DNA of 64,000 nucleotides. Source: Tolypeutes matacus. Taxonomy: Eukaryota > Chordata > Mammalia > Cingulata > Chlamyphoridae. Positions 47,683 to 62,077 of this stretch are shown here, piece by piece. The translations under genes and the position numbers were made by a program. Where the stretch lies: NCBI GenBank assembly GCA_026826555.1, contig JAKSZT010053766.1, forward strand, positions 434,596-498,595. Direction: 5' to 3'. How positions within the stretch are numbered: the first letter of the stretch is position 1; each line of letters opens with the position of its first letter. A model generated the notes under the pieces. The model had not been told where the DNA came from, searched no databases, and saw nothing but the letters and a program-made list of their open reading frames with translations.

Positions 47683-49255
47683 TTTTTTTTTTTTTTTAAT
47701 CTTTTTAAAAAAAAATTAAATAAGCTTTAGATTACATAAATGTTACATCGAAAATATAGGGGAGGGAAGCAGATGTGGCTCAAAGCAGTTGGGCACCTGC
47801 CTACCACGTGGAAGGTCCTGGGTTTGGTTCCTGGTGCCTCCTAAAGAAGATGAACAAGACAGTGAGCTGGCACTGCAAACTGATGCAACAATATGACACA
47901 AGATAACACATCGAGATGATGCAATGAGATGACACAATGAGGAGACACAATGAGGAAACACAATGAGAGACACAACAAGCAGGAGGGGAGGTGGCTCAAG
48001 CCATTGGGTGCCTCCCTCCCACATGGGAGGTCCTGGGTTCAGTTCCCGGTGCCTCCTAAAAAGAAGACAAGTACACAATGAACAGACACAGAGAGCAGAC
48101 AGCAAGTGCAAACAATGGGGGAGGGGGGAGAGAAATAAATTTAAAAAGTAAAATCTTAAAAAAAAAAAAAAAAGAAAATATAGGGCATTCCGAGGTACCC
48201 CACCCCATCCTCCTTCCACACTTTCCCACATTAACAACATCTTTCATTAGTGTGGAACATTTGCTACAATTATGAACACATATTGAAGCATTGCTACTAA
48301 CCATGGACTATACTTTACATTATAGTTTATACTTTCCTTCACACAATTATATAGGTTATGACAAAATGTATAATGGCCTGTATCCATCATTGCAATGTCA
48401 TGCAGGACAATTCAAATGTCCCCAAATTGTCCCATGTTACACCTATTCTTCCTTCTTCCTCCCCACATAACCTCTGGTGGCCACTGTTTTTATATCAATG
48501 ATATAAGTTCTTCCATTGCTAAAATAATAATAAGTCTATATGAGAATAATAACAAGTCTACTTTAGTCTATAGTTGCATTCTCCCCTTATGTTTGTTCAT
48601 TCCTAAATCTTGAGGATTTGGGGATAGTGATGCCCACTCTGAGCACCAACTAGCAATGCATGTGGAAAAAGACCTTGACCAAAAAGGGGAAATGGTAAAT
48701 ACAAATGAGTTTTTATGGTTAAGGGATTTTAAAGTGAGTTGGGAGGTCATTCCAGAGGTTACGCTTATACACGTCTCAGCAGGATCTTATTGACTGCCAC
48801 AGTAAACAGTGCCTCAAACAGCAATGTCTCTGAGGTTTCTAGAGACATTTAGACACTATAGGCAGGGTAGACTATCTCAGGAATTCAGTACCCTGTCAGT
48901 GGGCCTTATTTTGGAATATATGCTCCCCAATGTAATAGAGTTAGACTCATTTATGATTTCCTTATACATGGCTCTTCTGCCCCCTTTATTTGAACCTATA
49001 TTTAGGACTATACTCGTTAAACATATGTCCTAGAGACTTTAATCTTTGGTCTGTTCATGTGCCAGTTAAGCCCTGAATCTCAGCAGAGTTGTAATACCTA
49101 CTCTCCAGTTCATTGGACTCACCCAGGACAACTAACAAAAGGATGATGGTGGACAATGCCCACCCCCCTGAAAAAAAAACAGAGTATCTACAATGGCAAG
49201 CAAGACAGTTCCAGCTTTCTGCCCCATGGGATCTAAGCCCCTTCTCAACCAATTG
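47683..49255 (-). mobile_element. L1 3' UTR insertion with twin-priming inversion
   Basis: In the sense of the element (minus strand) the 3' segment is 48622 back to 47683, ending in a T run on the plus strand (47683-47697). It matches 1930-2400. The adjoining 48622-49255 lies in the opposite orientation and matches 63830-64000 and then 1690-1893. In the undisrupted copy at 1676-2440 the two outer matching ends (about 1893 and 1930) are nearly adjacent, which is the signature of twin priming. A SINE (47762-48173) later inserted into the 3' part. Confidence 0.72.
47762..48173 (+). mobile_element. Two-headed tRNA-derived SINE (DAS-like)
   Basis: The element is flanked by a perfect 12-bp duplication, 'gaaaatataggg', at 47750-47761 and 48174-48185. 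Head 1 begins 'ggagggaagcagatgtggct' with a B-box-like 'ggtttggttcc' at 47821-47831. Head 2 begins near 47981 ('ggaggggaggtggctcaagc') with B box 'ggttcagttcc' at 48036-48046. Both are followed by 'ggtgcctcctaaa'. A linker of repeated 'gatgacacaatga' type units separates them, and the element ends in a 16-base A run. It interrupts an L1 3' UTR. Confidence 0.88.
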
Positions 49256-51635
49256 GCTTTTAGGAATCCACTTGGTGTTGGATCATTCTTCTATGACTAA
49301 GCTGGCAGGGCTATGGAACAGAAAAATGGGGGTCTGCTTTACAGTCAATCAATATACTCAAGGGGAAATATGAAATCTGGGAGGATACTTCTTCCTCCAA
49401 ATAGAAGTTCCAAAGAATTATAACATCTGTCAAAAACATTTTGTCTTATACACAAGTGAATGTGTCTAAGAATCTTGTACTCTTCTATCTCACTGAGCTT
49501 ATAAATCCTTTTTATCCTAACACTTGGCTGTAAAGAAAAACATATGTAAAAATAATACCAGATGAATTCAAATGTTTTCCTTATATTTTGTGTGACCCAA
49601 TGTTTGACATAATGTTTTTCAGAGGCAAAATGTAAAAGTTGCCAGGGAGCTCGTCAGTGGCTATAAAAAGATTAAGAAAAACACTATATTAAATGTTCTC
49701 CTTAGCCATTATATCTAATTAAAGAATGGCAAACGAGAGGCATGTTCCATAATTACTCTACAAAGGATATGAAAAAAAAGTCACTTCTCTCACTTAGGAG
49801 AAATCAAACAGTTCCTGTTTAATGTAGAGATTCACTGAAGGCTTTTCTATTTGTTTTTTTTTTTTTTTTTAAATATAGTCTGGCAGAGAGAGAGAGAGAG
49901 AAGGTTGAGGAAGCTGAGGAAACAGCTCAAAGGCACATGTGTAGAATGAAGTTGGCCTGGAGCACTAGAGTAGTTACCAGCTCAAGAGAGTAAGAGAAAA
50001 AGGAGCACATTACCTGTCTGGAAAAGACCAGAAAAAAGAACGGTTTGCTTCACAACAGACAGATAGTAACTAATGCTAAATGAGCATCTATTACCTGCCA
50101 GGTGCCTCACTGTGCATTTCTGTTGCTTTATTTCACTTCTGAAGATAATCTAATGAAGTAAGCACTATTCTTTCCTCCAGTTTACAGTTGAAGAAATTGG
50201 GGCTAAGAGAAATAAATCAGAATGGGAAAGTCAGAATTTGATCATAGAGCTGGGCTTTCAAGTCCCATACTCTTGTGACAATACTAGGTGGCCCCTCCTT
50301 AATAAGAAAACAATTGTCCTTTGAAGTTTATGCATTCAAAGCTGACTGCAGAAGGTAGTAACGGACTGGCATGCGGCCTCACATAAAGCCTAAGTTTTTG
50401 AACCATGTGAATTTACTCTAATACACCCTATAAACAGATATCATCACAAAGAATTTAAGAGGAAAGCCAGTACCTTTAGTATTAAAAGTTTACCCTAAAG
50501 CATATTATATGATGACAGTTTCTCAGGCACCACCCTATCTAGTGAAGCACTAATCTTGTGTCATATTAAAGACATGCAAATTTTACTAGGGAATTCGAAT
50601 CTGATTATTTTGAAATTGTTGGCATCTTAGCAGGTCATGTTTACCAAACCCTGGAGATTTTTCTTGAAGTTATAGAAAAGGGTGCCTCTCATACCTCAAC
50701 AAGTATAAATATTTATCTCTTTGTATACCCATCCAAACAGCTATATGTTCTTATTTATATATCTTTATAATAGAATAATTAAGGTTATTTATTATTGTTC
50801 TGAATATGCATGATAAAATAATTAACTGTAATTAACAAATTTACTATAACAGAGGAAATTAATACTTCATAACACTATGAATTCCCCTATCACATGTTTT
50901 TTCTTCTTTAGGCCATTTTTTGTTTTTTTAACTTGTATTCTGGTTATCTATGTATCTCCCACACTATATTTTAGACACCATTGGACAGAGTCTGTAACTT
51001 AATCATGTTGAAGTCCCAATATTTGTATCATGGTAATATTTTCCCTGGGTATGCCAAGAGTTAGTAGTCTTTACTTTTTGTTCCTCAAATATAGTACTTT
51101 TAAAAGTAGTTTTGGAATAATTATCTCAGGTGACAGAGTTTCCCTATCATGGTCACCACCTTCTTTTGTTTGTTTCTGTTTCAGGGCTGTGCAAATTGCT
51201 TTAGAGAAACTAGAGATTGTGCATCACTTCCCCAATTTTTGCCTTGTATGACATGTTCATAAATTTTGCCATAAATGCATACCACCTATAATTAGCATTT
51301 TCTTTAAATAGATTCAGGGTTTTCATTAAAAAACTATTTATAAAGGAATTATAAAACTATTAGAAATGGAAAATCCAAATCACCTACATTAAATAGGTTT
51401 TAGTAAAAATTGATACACTGAAAACAAATTCTGGCTTTATATTGTTATCTGTTCTTAATTGTGAACTAGGGAGAGAGGATGTATGAGTAGTAATTATCAA
51501 AGAAGAATTAAATATACACTGGCACTAATCTGAGACTTTATCCTTGACATAATAAGATTAACTGAAAGGAAAATTTAAAAGGAATAACTTTCTTATTATC
51601 TAATGCCATGTTACCTAATGACACTTTGTTTACTA
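49256..51635. other. Mostly anonymous DNA with one MIR
   Basis: No gene is seen. A T run lies at about 49854-49870, with a GA patch just after it (49887-49902). The only recognisable repeat is the MIR at 50070-50290. Confidence 0.45.
50070..50290 (+). repeat. MIR SINE
   Basis: The boxes are in MIR order: 'aaatgagcatctattacctgccaggtgcctcactgtgcat', 'gaagtaagcactattctttcctccagtttacagttgaagaaa' and 'gagctgggctttcaagtccca'. Confidence 0.8.
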
Positions 51636-52076
51636 CCTTTGTTTCCAAGCTGCTAACACCAATACCATACAATGGGTTGGCTTAGCTACGTGAATTTATT
51701 GTCGCATGGTTTTAAGGCTAGGAGAGGGCCAAAGTGAAGGCATCAGCAAGGTGACGCTTTCTCCCCGAAGACTATGGTGTTTTGGTGCTGGCTGCCAGTG
51801 ATTCTTAGCAGGCGTTCCTTAGCTTTTCTGTCACGTGGTGATGTCCTCTGCTTTCTCTTCCTGGTTCTGTTGACTTCCAGCTTCTTGTTTCCTTTCCTCC
51901 ACATGACTTTATCTTCATAAAGGCTTCAATAAGATTATGGCCCAACTTCATTCAGATGGACCACACTTTAAAAATAATATCTTCAAAAGTCCTATTTACA
52001 ATAGGTTCACACTCACAGGAATAAATTAACACTAAAAACATGTTTTTTTCTGAGGTACATAATTCAACCTACCACA
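51636..52076 (-). mobile_element. MaLR-type LTR, minus strand
   Basis: The plus strand begins 'ccaagctgctaacaccaata' and ends 'attcaacctaccaca'. Between them lie 'acaatgggttggctta', 'gttttaaggctaggagagggccaa', 'ataaaggcttcaat' and 'acaataggttcacactcacaggaataaattaac'. It is the same family as 20636-21290 and 21515-21964, and is a solo LTR. Confidence 0.7.
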
Positions 52077-52124
52077 CTACCATCTTGTTTACAACCACGG
52101 TACCCTGGGAAAGACTGCCTTATA

Positions 52125-52345
52125 ACATGGTCTCCAAACAGAACACACATGGGCCTGCCTGGGTTCAAATCCCCTGTCCTTACCAATTTGGTCTTTGGCA
52201 AGTTATTTAAGTCCCTCAAGCCTTGATTCCTCATGGTAAAAGAGGGCTAACAATATTTACATTTCAAGATTCTCACTTTGAGAATTATGTAAGGTAATGG
52301 TAACAAAGTGCCTAGTCCTGTGCCTGGATTTTAGTAAGAATACAA
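52125..52345 (-). repeat. MIR SINE, minus strand
   Basis: Antisense MIR order is seen: 'ctgcctgggttcaaatcccctg', 'tttggcaagttatttaagtccctcaagccttgattcctcatggtaaaa', 'aattatgtaaggtaatgg' and 'tgcctagtcctgtgcctgg'. Confidence 0.85.
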
Positions 52346-52560
52346 ACACCTACCAAGTGCCAGGCATTTTCCTTGGCGATAAGGATGCCGAAAGCACCTG
52401 AAAGAGAAGATCTCTGCTCTCATGGAACTTACATCTTGATGAGGGAAAATCAACCATAAACAAATAAAGAAAAGAGCAAGGTCATTTCAGAAAGTGATAA
52501 GAGCAGTAAGAAAATATAACAAGGCTATATGAAAGAAAGTGACTGGTATTCAAAGAATGT
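52346..52560 (+). repeat. L2 LINE 3' fragment
   Basis: L2-like order: 'ctaccaagtgccaggcattttccttgg', 'gatctctgctctcatggaacttacatcttgatgaggg', 'aaccataaacaaataa' and 'agaaagtgataagagcag'. Confidence 0.7.
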
Positions 52561-52734
52561 TAATTACCTTCCTGACACCCACTCCATATGGTTGCTATTT
52601 AATACATGAGGAAGGAATGAAGAGCATATTGAGAATATGGCTTGTTAACTGAGGTAAGCAAGGCTACTTAATACAAGTAGAAATTGCAATTTGAAGCATA
52701 ATTGAGCAAGTATTTCTAACACAATGTTAAATGA

Positions 52735-52958
52735 ATGTGGTGACAGTGGGCATCCTTGTCTTGTTCCAGATCTTAGAGGGATGCTTTTAGCATTTCATCA
52801 TTGAATATGATGTTAGCTGTGGGTTTTTCATATATACCCTTTATCATGTTGAGGAAGTTTCCTTCTATTCCTACCTTTTGAAGTGTTCTTATAAGGAAAG
52901 GGTGTCATATTTTGTCAAATGTTTTTTTCTGCATTAATAGAGATGATCATGTGATTTT
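52735..52958 (-). repeat. Inverted 5' segment of the L1
   Basis: On the minus strand this is the RT stretch from the Ile-Ile-Ser-Ile-Asx-Ala-Glu-Lys region (52945 going left) to the Gln-Gly-Cys-Pro-Leu-Ser region (52745). It is equivalent to 33895-34110 in the intact copy and is joined head-to-head to sense sequence that begins at the equivalent of about 34350. Confidence 0.75.
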
Positions 52959-52961
52959 TTT

Positions 52962-53790
52962 CAATAATGAGGAAGCTCAGGAAGAAATCAAGAAAAAAGT
53001 TCTATTTACAATAGCAACCAAAAAAATCAAATACCTAGGAATAAACTTAACTAAAGATGTAAAGGACTTGTATGCAGAGCACTACACAACATTGTTAAAG
53101 AAAATCAAAGAAGACTTAAATAAGTGCAAGAATATTCCCTGTTCATGGATTGGAAGACTAAACATCATTAAGATGTCTGTCCTACCCAAATTGATTTATA
53201 TATTTAACATAATCCCAATAAAAATTACAACAGCATTTTTTTTACTGAATTGAAAAAGCTAACCATGAAATTTATTTGGAAAGACAAGGGGCCCCAAACA
53301 GCCAAAGATATACTGAAAAAGAAAAACGAAATTGGAGAAATCATACTATCTGACTTTAAAACATACTGCAAAGCTACAGTGGTCAAAACTGCATGGTATT
53401 GGCACAAGGATAGACATACTGACCAATTGAACTGAATTGAGAGTTCTGATATACATCCTCACATATAAAGTCAACTGATATTCGACAAGGCCACTGAGCC
53501 TACTCAACTGGGAGAGAATGGCCTCTTCAACAAATAGTGCTTGGAGAACTGGATATCCATATCCAAAAGAATGAGAGAGGTCCACCATCTCATGTCCTAT
53601 ACAAAAATTAACTCAAGATGGATCAAAGATCTAAATATAAGTGCCAAGTCTATAAAGCTCCTAGAAGATAATGTAGGGAAGCATCTATGAGATCTTGTAG
53701 TAGGAAATGGTTTCATAAACTTTACACCCAAAGCACAAGCAACAAAAGAAAAAAATAGATAAATGGGACCTCCTCAAAATTAAAAACTTT
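52962..53790 (+). pseudogene. L1 ORF2 remnant, RT thumb to C-terminal region
   Basis: Open pieces at 52912-53253 and 53250-53435 read [11 protein letters not shown], then Pro-Cys-Ser-Trp-Ile-Gly-Arg, then Lys-Thr-Ala-Trp-Tyr-Trp-His-Lys-Asp. These match ORF2 after the catalytic box at 34380-34800. The frame shifts near 53245. Stops follow (for example after Gln-Leu-Asn at 53433). It has lost the RT active site and is non-functional. Confidence 0.8.
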
Positions 53791-55140
53791 TATGAGAATA
53801 TTCTCGCTGTCCTGATATTGTGATAATCAGGGTAGGCTAAACATTTGCTCTATTAGAAACCATGCACGTGTCTCCAGACCTAGTTTTTCTCCCTAGGTTT
53901 GGTTTTTAGAATGCTGGTGATAAACCAAGGCTGATTTATTATATGACCATCCTGTATGGGAAAAGACTGTAACTCTTTACAACCTTAAGAGATATAGTAG
54001 GGGGACGATGTGATTCAAATGGTTGAGCGTCCGTCTCCCATATGGAGGGACCTGGCTTTGAGCCCTGGGACCTCCCAGTAAAAATTAAAAAAAGAAAAAC
54101 ATAGAAGGCGTGTGGGCCACCAGGCCCCATGCACTGGCGCACCATCAGGCCCTGCAAGCCATGTAGCAAGATGATGACGTAACAGGAGAGTGGCACAAGG
54201 GAAAACCAAGACGAGACGCACTGAAAAACCAGGAACTAAGGTGGCACAGGTGGTAGGAGGCCTCTCTTCCACATCGGAGTTTCCGAGGATCGAACCCCAG
54301 TGAAGACAGTTGGAAAAGGATAAGAAGAGAGGGCAGGAAATGGACACAGAGAGTTGCCCAGTGAATGGACACAAAACCTATAAAAAATGGGGGGAGGGGA
54401 GGTGGTAAAAATGGGTAAAAATAAACAAATAAATAAATCCTTAAAAACAATGTATAGGGGAGTAAGATATGGACTGTAGTTAGTAGTTAAACTTTGATGA
54501 TACTCTTTCATAATTTGTTAACAAATGTTTCACAACAATGCAAAGTATTTGTGGTGGGGTGATGTGTGGGAACCCTGTATGATGTTATGCATGTTTGTTT
54601 TGTAAGTTCACAATATTTACTGAACACTTATTTTTTATGTATGTTCATGTATTAATGATATACTTCAATAAATTGTTTAAAAATTAACAGAATAGGTATC
54701 ATACTTAAAAAAAAACCTATAACTGATAAGATTTTTGTTAATCTATATGTTTATAATATTATAACTGTTAATATTAAGTGTAGAATCAAGTAGTTGAATG
54801 GACCCAGAGGGGGAAAAATGTAATCCTCTTAAGTCTGTGATGATCCAAAGAGAATGTTCCAAGCATCCAAGTCAGATGATTACTTTTTCCACTCCATCAG
54901 TAACCTTAAAAATCACATATGGAATATGAAACCACCTAGACCTTTAGTAACTGAGTGAAGTCATATAGTGTATACTGTCAAGCAAGAGAAAAACTAAACT
55001 TTGGTATGTGTGTTAATCATATTGCAATAGAGCATCACATCTTGTACAATGGAAACATCATTCTTTATTTAATTATAATAGGCTCATTTTACTACATATT
55101 GGTTTTGTTTTGCAATTTTAATAAATAAAGTGTGTAAAGA
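53791..55140 (+). mobile_element. Retrocopy-like insert within the L1 ORF2
   Basis: This 1.35 kb segment is absent from every other L1 copy at this point of ORF2. Its middle (54460-54680) resembles a xenarthran L1-type 3' end ('gtggtggggtgatgtgtgggaaccctgtatgatg', then 'atatacttcaataaattg'), and it hosts a SINE at 53998-54450. The last 450 bp are unrelated to any L1 I recognise and end with AATAAATAAAG (55121-55131) about 15 bases before L1 resumes. Short matching ends ('aaactttt'-type, 53783-53790 and 55143-55150) fit a worn target-site duplication. It could be an L1 copy with 3' transduction or a processed transcript. Confidence 0.55.
53998..54450 (+). mobile_element. Two-headed tRNA-derived SINE (DAS-like), diverged
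   Basis: Head 1 starts 'gtgattcaaatggttgagcg' near 54010, with a worn B box ('ctttgagccctgg', about 54055-54067). Head 2 lies near 54240 ('ggtggcacaggtggtaggagg') with B box 'ggatcgaaccc' at 54288-54298. The tail is 'aaataaacaaataaataaat'. It is more diverged than the copies at 21023 and 47762. The duplication at its ends is not clear. Confidence 0.7.
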
Positions 55141-55950
55141 AAAATAAACTTTTGGGCTTCAAAGGAGTTTGTCAAGAAAGTGAAAACGTACCCTACTCAA
55201 TGGGAGAGTATATTTGGTAACCAACTATACAATAAGGGCCTAATATCTAGCGTATATAAAGAAATCCTACATCTCAAAAATAAAAAGACAAAAAACCCAT
55301 TTAAAAAATGGGCAAGAGATTTGAGTAGATATTTCTCCAAAGAAGAAATACAAATGGCTAAAAATGACATAAAAAGATGCTCAACATCACTAGCTATTAG
55401 GGAAATGTAAATCAACACAACAATGAGATATCATCTTACACCCATTAGACTGGCAGCTATTAAAAAAACAGAGGACTACTAGTGTTGGAGAGGATGTGGA
55501 GGAAAGGGAATGTTTATCCACTGCTGGTAGGAATGTAGAATGGTGCAGCCATTGTGGAGGACAGTTTGGCAGTTTCTCAAGAAGCTAATTATAGAATTGC
55601 CATATGACCCAGCAATCCCACTGCTGGGTACATGCACAGAAGAATTGAAAGCAGGGACATAAACAGGTGTACGCATGCCAATGTTCATAGTGGCACTATT
55701 CACTATTGCCAAAGGTTGGAAACAACCAAAATGTCCATCAACAGATGAATAGTTAAGCAAATTGTTGTATAAACATACATTAGAATATTACTCAGTTGTG
55801 AGAAGGAATTCAATATTAACATACAGGATAACATGGATGAATCTTGAAGACCTTATGTTAAGTGAAGTAAGCCAGGCACTGAAGGACAAATATTACATGA
55901 CCTCAATGATATGAATTAAACAAATTGAGCAGACTCACAGAGCTAGAGTA
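55141..55950 (+). pseudogene. L1 ORF2 C-terminal remnant
   Basis: An open piece at 55180-55410 matches 35179-35420 (Pro-Thr-Gln-Trp-Glu-x-Ile-Phe-Gly-Asn and Ser-Lys-Glu-Glu-Ile-Gln-Met-Ala). A stop follows Arg-Glu-Met. The Cys-rich motif near 55480-55530 is still recognisable at the nucleotide level, with further stops. The end of ORF2 is near 55925. Confidence 0.78.
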
Positions 55951-56910
55951 TGGAAGACAGGTTTATAGGAGACAGAAATGGAGTAGAGGGTGGTGAGCCA
56001 ATGCCCATAAAGGCAAAATAAAGTGGGAGGGTGTGGTTGGGCAGTGGATGGTCATGACAGTGGTGCCGTGATGTGATTGGGTTCCATGGTGCTGGTCTAT
56101 GAGAGGGAATAGGGGGCGGGGGGTTGGGTTGGACTATCCATGGGACTAAGGGGAGGTCAAGGGAAAGAACAGATGAACTCTGGGGATTTGCATGTCTGTG
56201 GTTAAACCTATAATGTTGGAAATGTTCTTTTGGCAAATATGGCAGGGAAGGGCTACTGGTGTAGGAAGTCATGTGTAGGGTACACCTGGGGCAGGCTGCT
56301 ATGGAGTATCTAAGTGTTCATCTTGTCATAGTTTGTTATATCAGTGGGTGGAGACCCACACAATAAACAATGAAAATATCAAACTCCTATCCTGGGGAGT
56401 CCTGCTATGTTCTCAATTAGAAGGTAAAGAATCCCTCGAGAACATAGGCAGTACCTAATAAAAGAAAACAGATGAATATGTCAAGCCCCCAATATTATTG
56501 CAAGTAACTATGAATCTTATTCTTCAGAAATTGAAACTTAGTGATTATCATAGGTTCTGAGGGGAAGGGGAGGGAAAAATAGAATAGATGGAATGCACGG
56601 TATTTTTAGGGCATTAGAATTGTTCAGCATCATCTTGCAATATTGGATATAGGCCACTTCAAATTTTTCAAAACCTATAAAAGTGTATGATCCAAAATGT
56701 AAACAATAATGAAAACCATTGACCAAAGTTAGTAGTAATACTTCAATATTTGTACATCAATTGTAACAAACGAACCATCCGCATGTATATGTTATTAATA
56801 AGGGAGAGGGGAAAAGGGGAGGGTTTGGGGTATATGGGAATCACTTGTATTCTCTATGTGACTTTTCGGTATCCTAAAGTTTCTTTGAAGAAAAAATGAA
56901 AAAAAAATAA
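55951..56910 (+). other. Long L1 3' UTR
   Basis: This 3' UTR of the twin-primed L1 is about 0.95 kb. It begins G-rich (56020-56160, with GGGG runs and 'gggggcggggggttggg' at 56111-56127). Positions 56230-56520 are homologous to 63380-63660, and the end (56790-56880) resembles 39140-39200. It closes in an A-rich end at 56888-56911. Confidence 0.65.
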
Positions 56911-56982
56911 GACATTGGGAGAATATATAGAAGAAAATGTCACTGTACATACAAGACAAAAGATCTTATAGTGATGAAAGAC

Positions 56983-56998
56983 ACAATGGTACACTTTT
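56983..56998 (+). repeat. Target-site duplication, left copy, of the minus-strand L1
   Basis: 'acaatggtacactttt' is repeated exactly at 63208-63223. Confidence 0.9.
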
Positions 56999-57189
56999 TT
57001 TTAAACTTTATTTTGTACATTTAATAATTGAAAACATAAACAATTAAAAACTAAAAAGTAAACACAGATGAATAAATATATACATTTCTCAATTAAATGT
57101 AATGGATACATGTAATTTTTTTTTTTAATCAAACAATATATTACACAATATATTTGGTTCATAGTAATGCATTCATACAGTATTTGTCC
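56999..57189 (-). other. Short AT-rich L1 3' UTR
   Basis: In the sense strand this L1 ends in an AT-rich 3' UTR of roughly 190-240 bp without the G-rich block found in the copies at 35964 and 55951. A T run on the plus strand (56995-57003) is the A tail; a second T run lies at 57119-57126. The contrast in 3' ends suggests a different L1 lineage. Confidence 0.65.
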
Positions 57190-60965
<3,776 letters not shown>

Positions 60966-61058
60966 TATTTCCTCCATTTTATTCTTTGGTTTTCATATGT
61001 CATCTTATTTTTGTCTCTCTTTTTACTCTTTTGGTTATCCTTTCTGCTTTACTTTCTT

Positions 61059-62077
61059 CTATACTCTCCTCCAAGCCTCTCTCTCCTGTCTTTTTCTTTC
61101 AGGTTCTAAGGCTTCCTTTAATATTTCCTGCAAAGGTGGATTCTTTTTTGCAAGCTCTCTTAGTTTCTGTTTGTTTGTGAATACTTTATATTCACCTTCA
61201 TATTTGAAGGACAGTTTTGCTGGATAAAGAATTCTTGGCTGGCAGTTTTTCTCTTTCAGTTTCCTAATTGTATCATACCACTGTCTTCTCGCCTCCATGG
61301 TTTCTGAAGAGAAATCTGCACTAAGTCTTACTGGACGTCTTTTGTACATGATCGTTTGCTTCTCTCTTGCTGCTCCGAGAATTTTCTCTTTATCTTTTAC
61401 ATTTGACATTCTGAATAATATGTGTCTTGGCGTAGGTCTATTTGGATTTATTCTTATTGGGGTACCTTTGCTTTGTGGACATGTAAGTTCATTTCTTTCG
61501 TGAGAGTTGGGAAATTTTCAGCTATTATTTCCTCAAATACTCTTTCTGCCCCTTTTCCTTTCTCTTCTCCTTCTGGAACTCCCATGACACGTATGTTCTT
61601 GCGTTTTGTGTTGTCATTCAACTCTCTGAGCCCCTGCTCAATTTTTTCCATTCTTTTCTCTCTCTGTTCTTTTCTCTTTTCAATTTTAGCTGCTCTGTCT
61701 TCAGTATCACTTCTTCTTTCTTCTATCATTTCGAGTGTGCTGTTGTATGCTTCAAATGTATTTTTTTTTTCAGACCCGTATTCAAATGTATTTTTGACTT
61801 CACCTATTTTGTCTTTCATTCCCATGAACTCCGTTACTTTTCTGTTCAGGGTTTCAAATTCTTCTTTGCATTCGCTCAATGACTTCTTGATGTCATTGAT
61901 CTCTTTAACTATATTCTCTTTCATCTCATTAATTTGATTTTGGAAATTTGTGCTCATCTCACTGATTAGTTCTCTCAAATTCTGCATCTCTTCTGGGACT
62001 TTGCTGTATTTCTTTTTTGGGGCCATGTCTTCTATTTTCTTAGTATGGCTCGTAATTTTTTGTTGGTGCTTAGGCAT
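61059..62077 (-). pseudogene. L1 ORF1 with a single frameshift
   Basis: ORF1 encodes the L1 RNA-binding chaperone. The start ATG at 62077 gives Met-Pro-Lys-His-Gln-Gln. Residues 25-150 form a charged coiled coil with two copies of Lys-Asn-Thr-Phe-Glu. The RRM-like domain starts at Asn-Ile-Arg-Val-Met-Gly-Val-Pro-Glu-Gly near residue 161. A one-base frameshift at about 61475 ends the first frame at 61454 after 207 codons. The second piece, from about 61480 to the stop at 61059, carries Ala-Ala-Arg-Glu-Lys, Thr-Met-Glu-Ala-Arg-Arg and Arg-Ile-Leu-Tyr-Pro. Total span is about 339 codons, close to the usual length of mammalian ORF1. Confidence 0.9.

Larger units (their letters stand above)
52735..56910 (+). 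mobile_element. 5'-truncated L1 with twin-priming inversion and a nested insert
   Basis: The sense part (52962-53790 and 55141-56910) runs from late RT through the ORF2 C-terminus and a long 3' UTR to an A-rich end near 56885-56920. The first part (52735-52958) is RT sequence in the opposite orientation. The copy is interrupted at 53790/55141 inside ORF2: the left side ends 'aaaattaaaaactttt' and the right side resumes '-acttttgggcttcaaagg', which is continuous in 35147-35174. The flanking duplication is not clear. Stops and frameshifts are present. Confidence 0.78.

Noticed and set aside
47981..48060. Possible tRNA gene
   Set aside because: The tRNA-like A and B boxes are SINE heads. The sequence cannot form a complete cloverleaf as written, lies inside a duplication-flanked element and is followed by a SINE body.
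47743..48240. Minus-strand open frame of 165 codons
   Set aside because: It runs through both heads of a SINE and its A/T-rich tail. Translated SINE, not a gene.
54145..54511. Overlapping minus-strand frames of 90-119 codons
   Set aside because: They cover the second two-headed SINE and its tail only.
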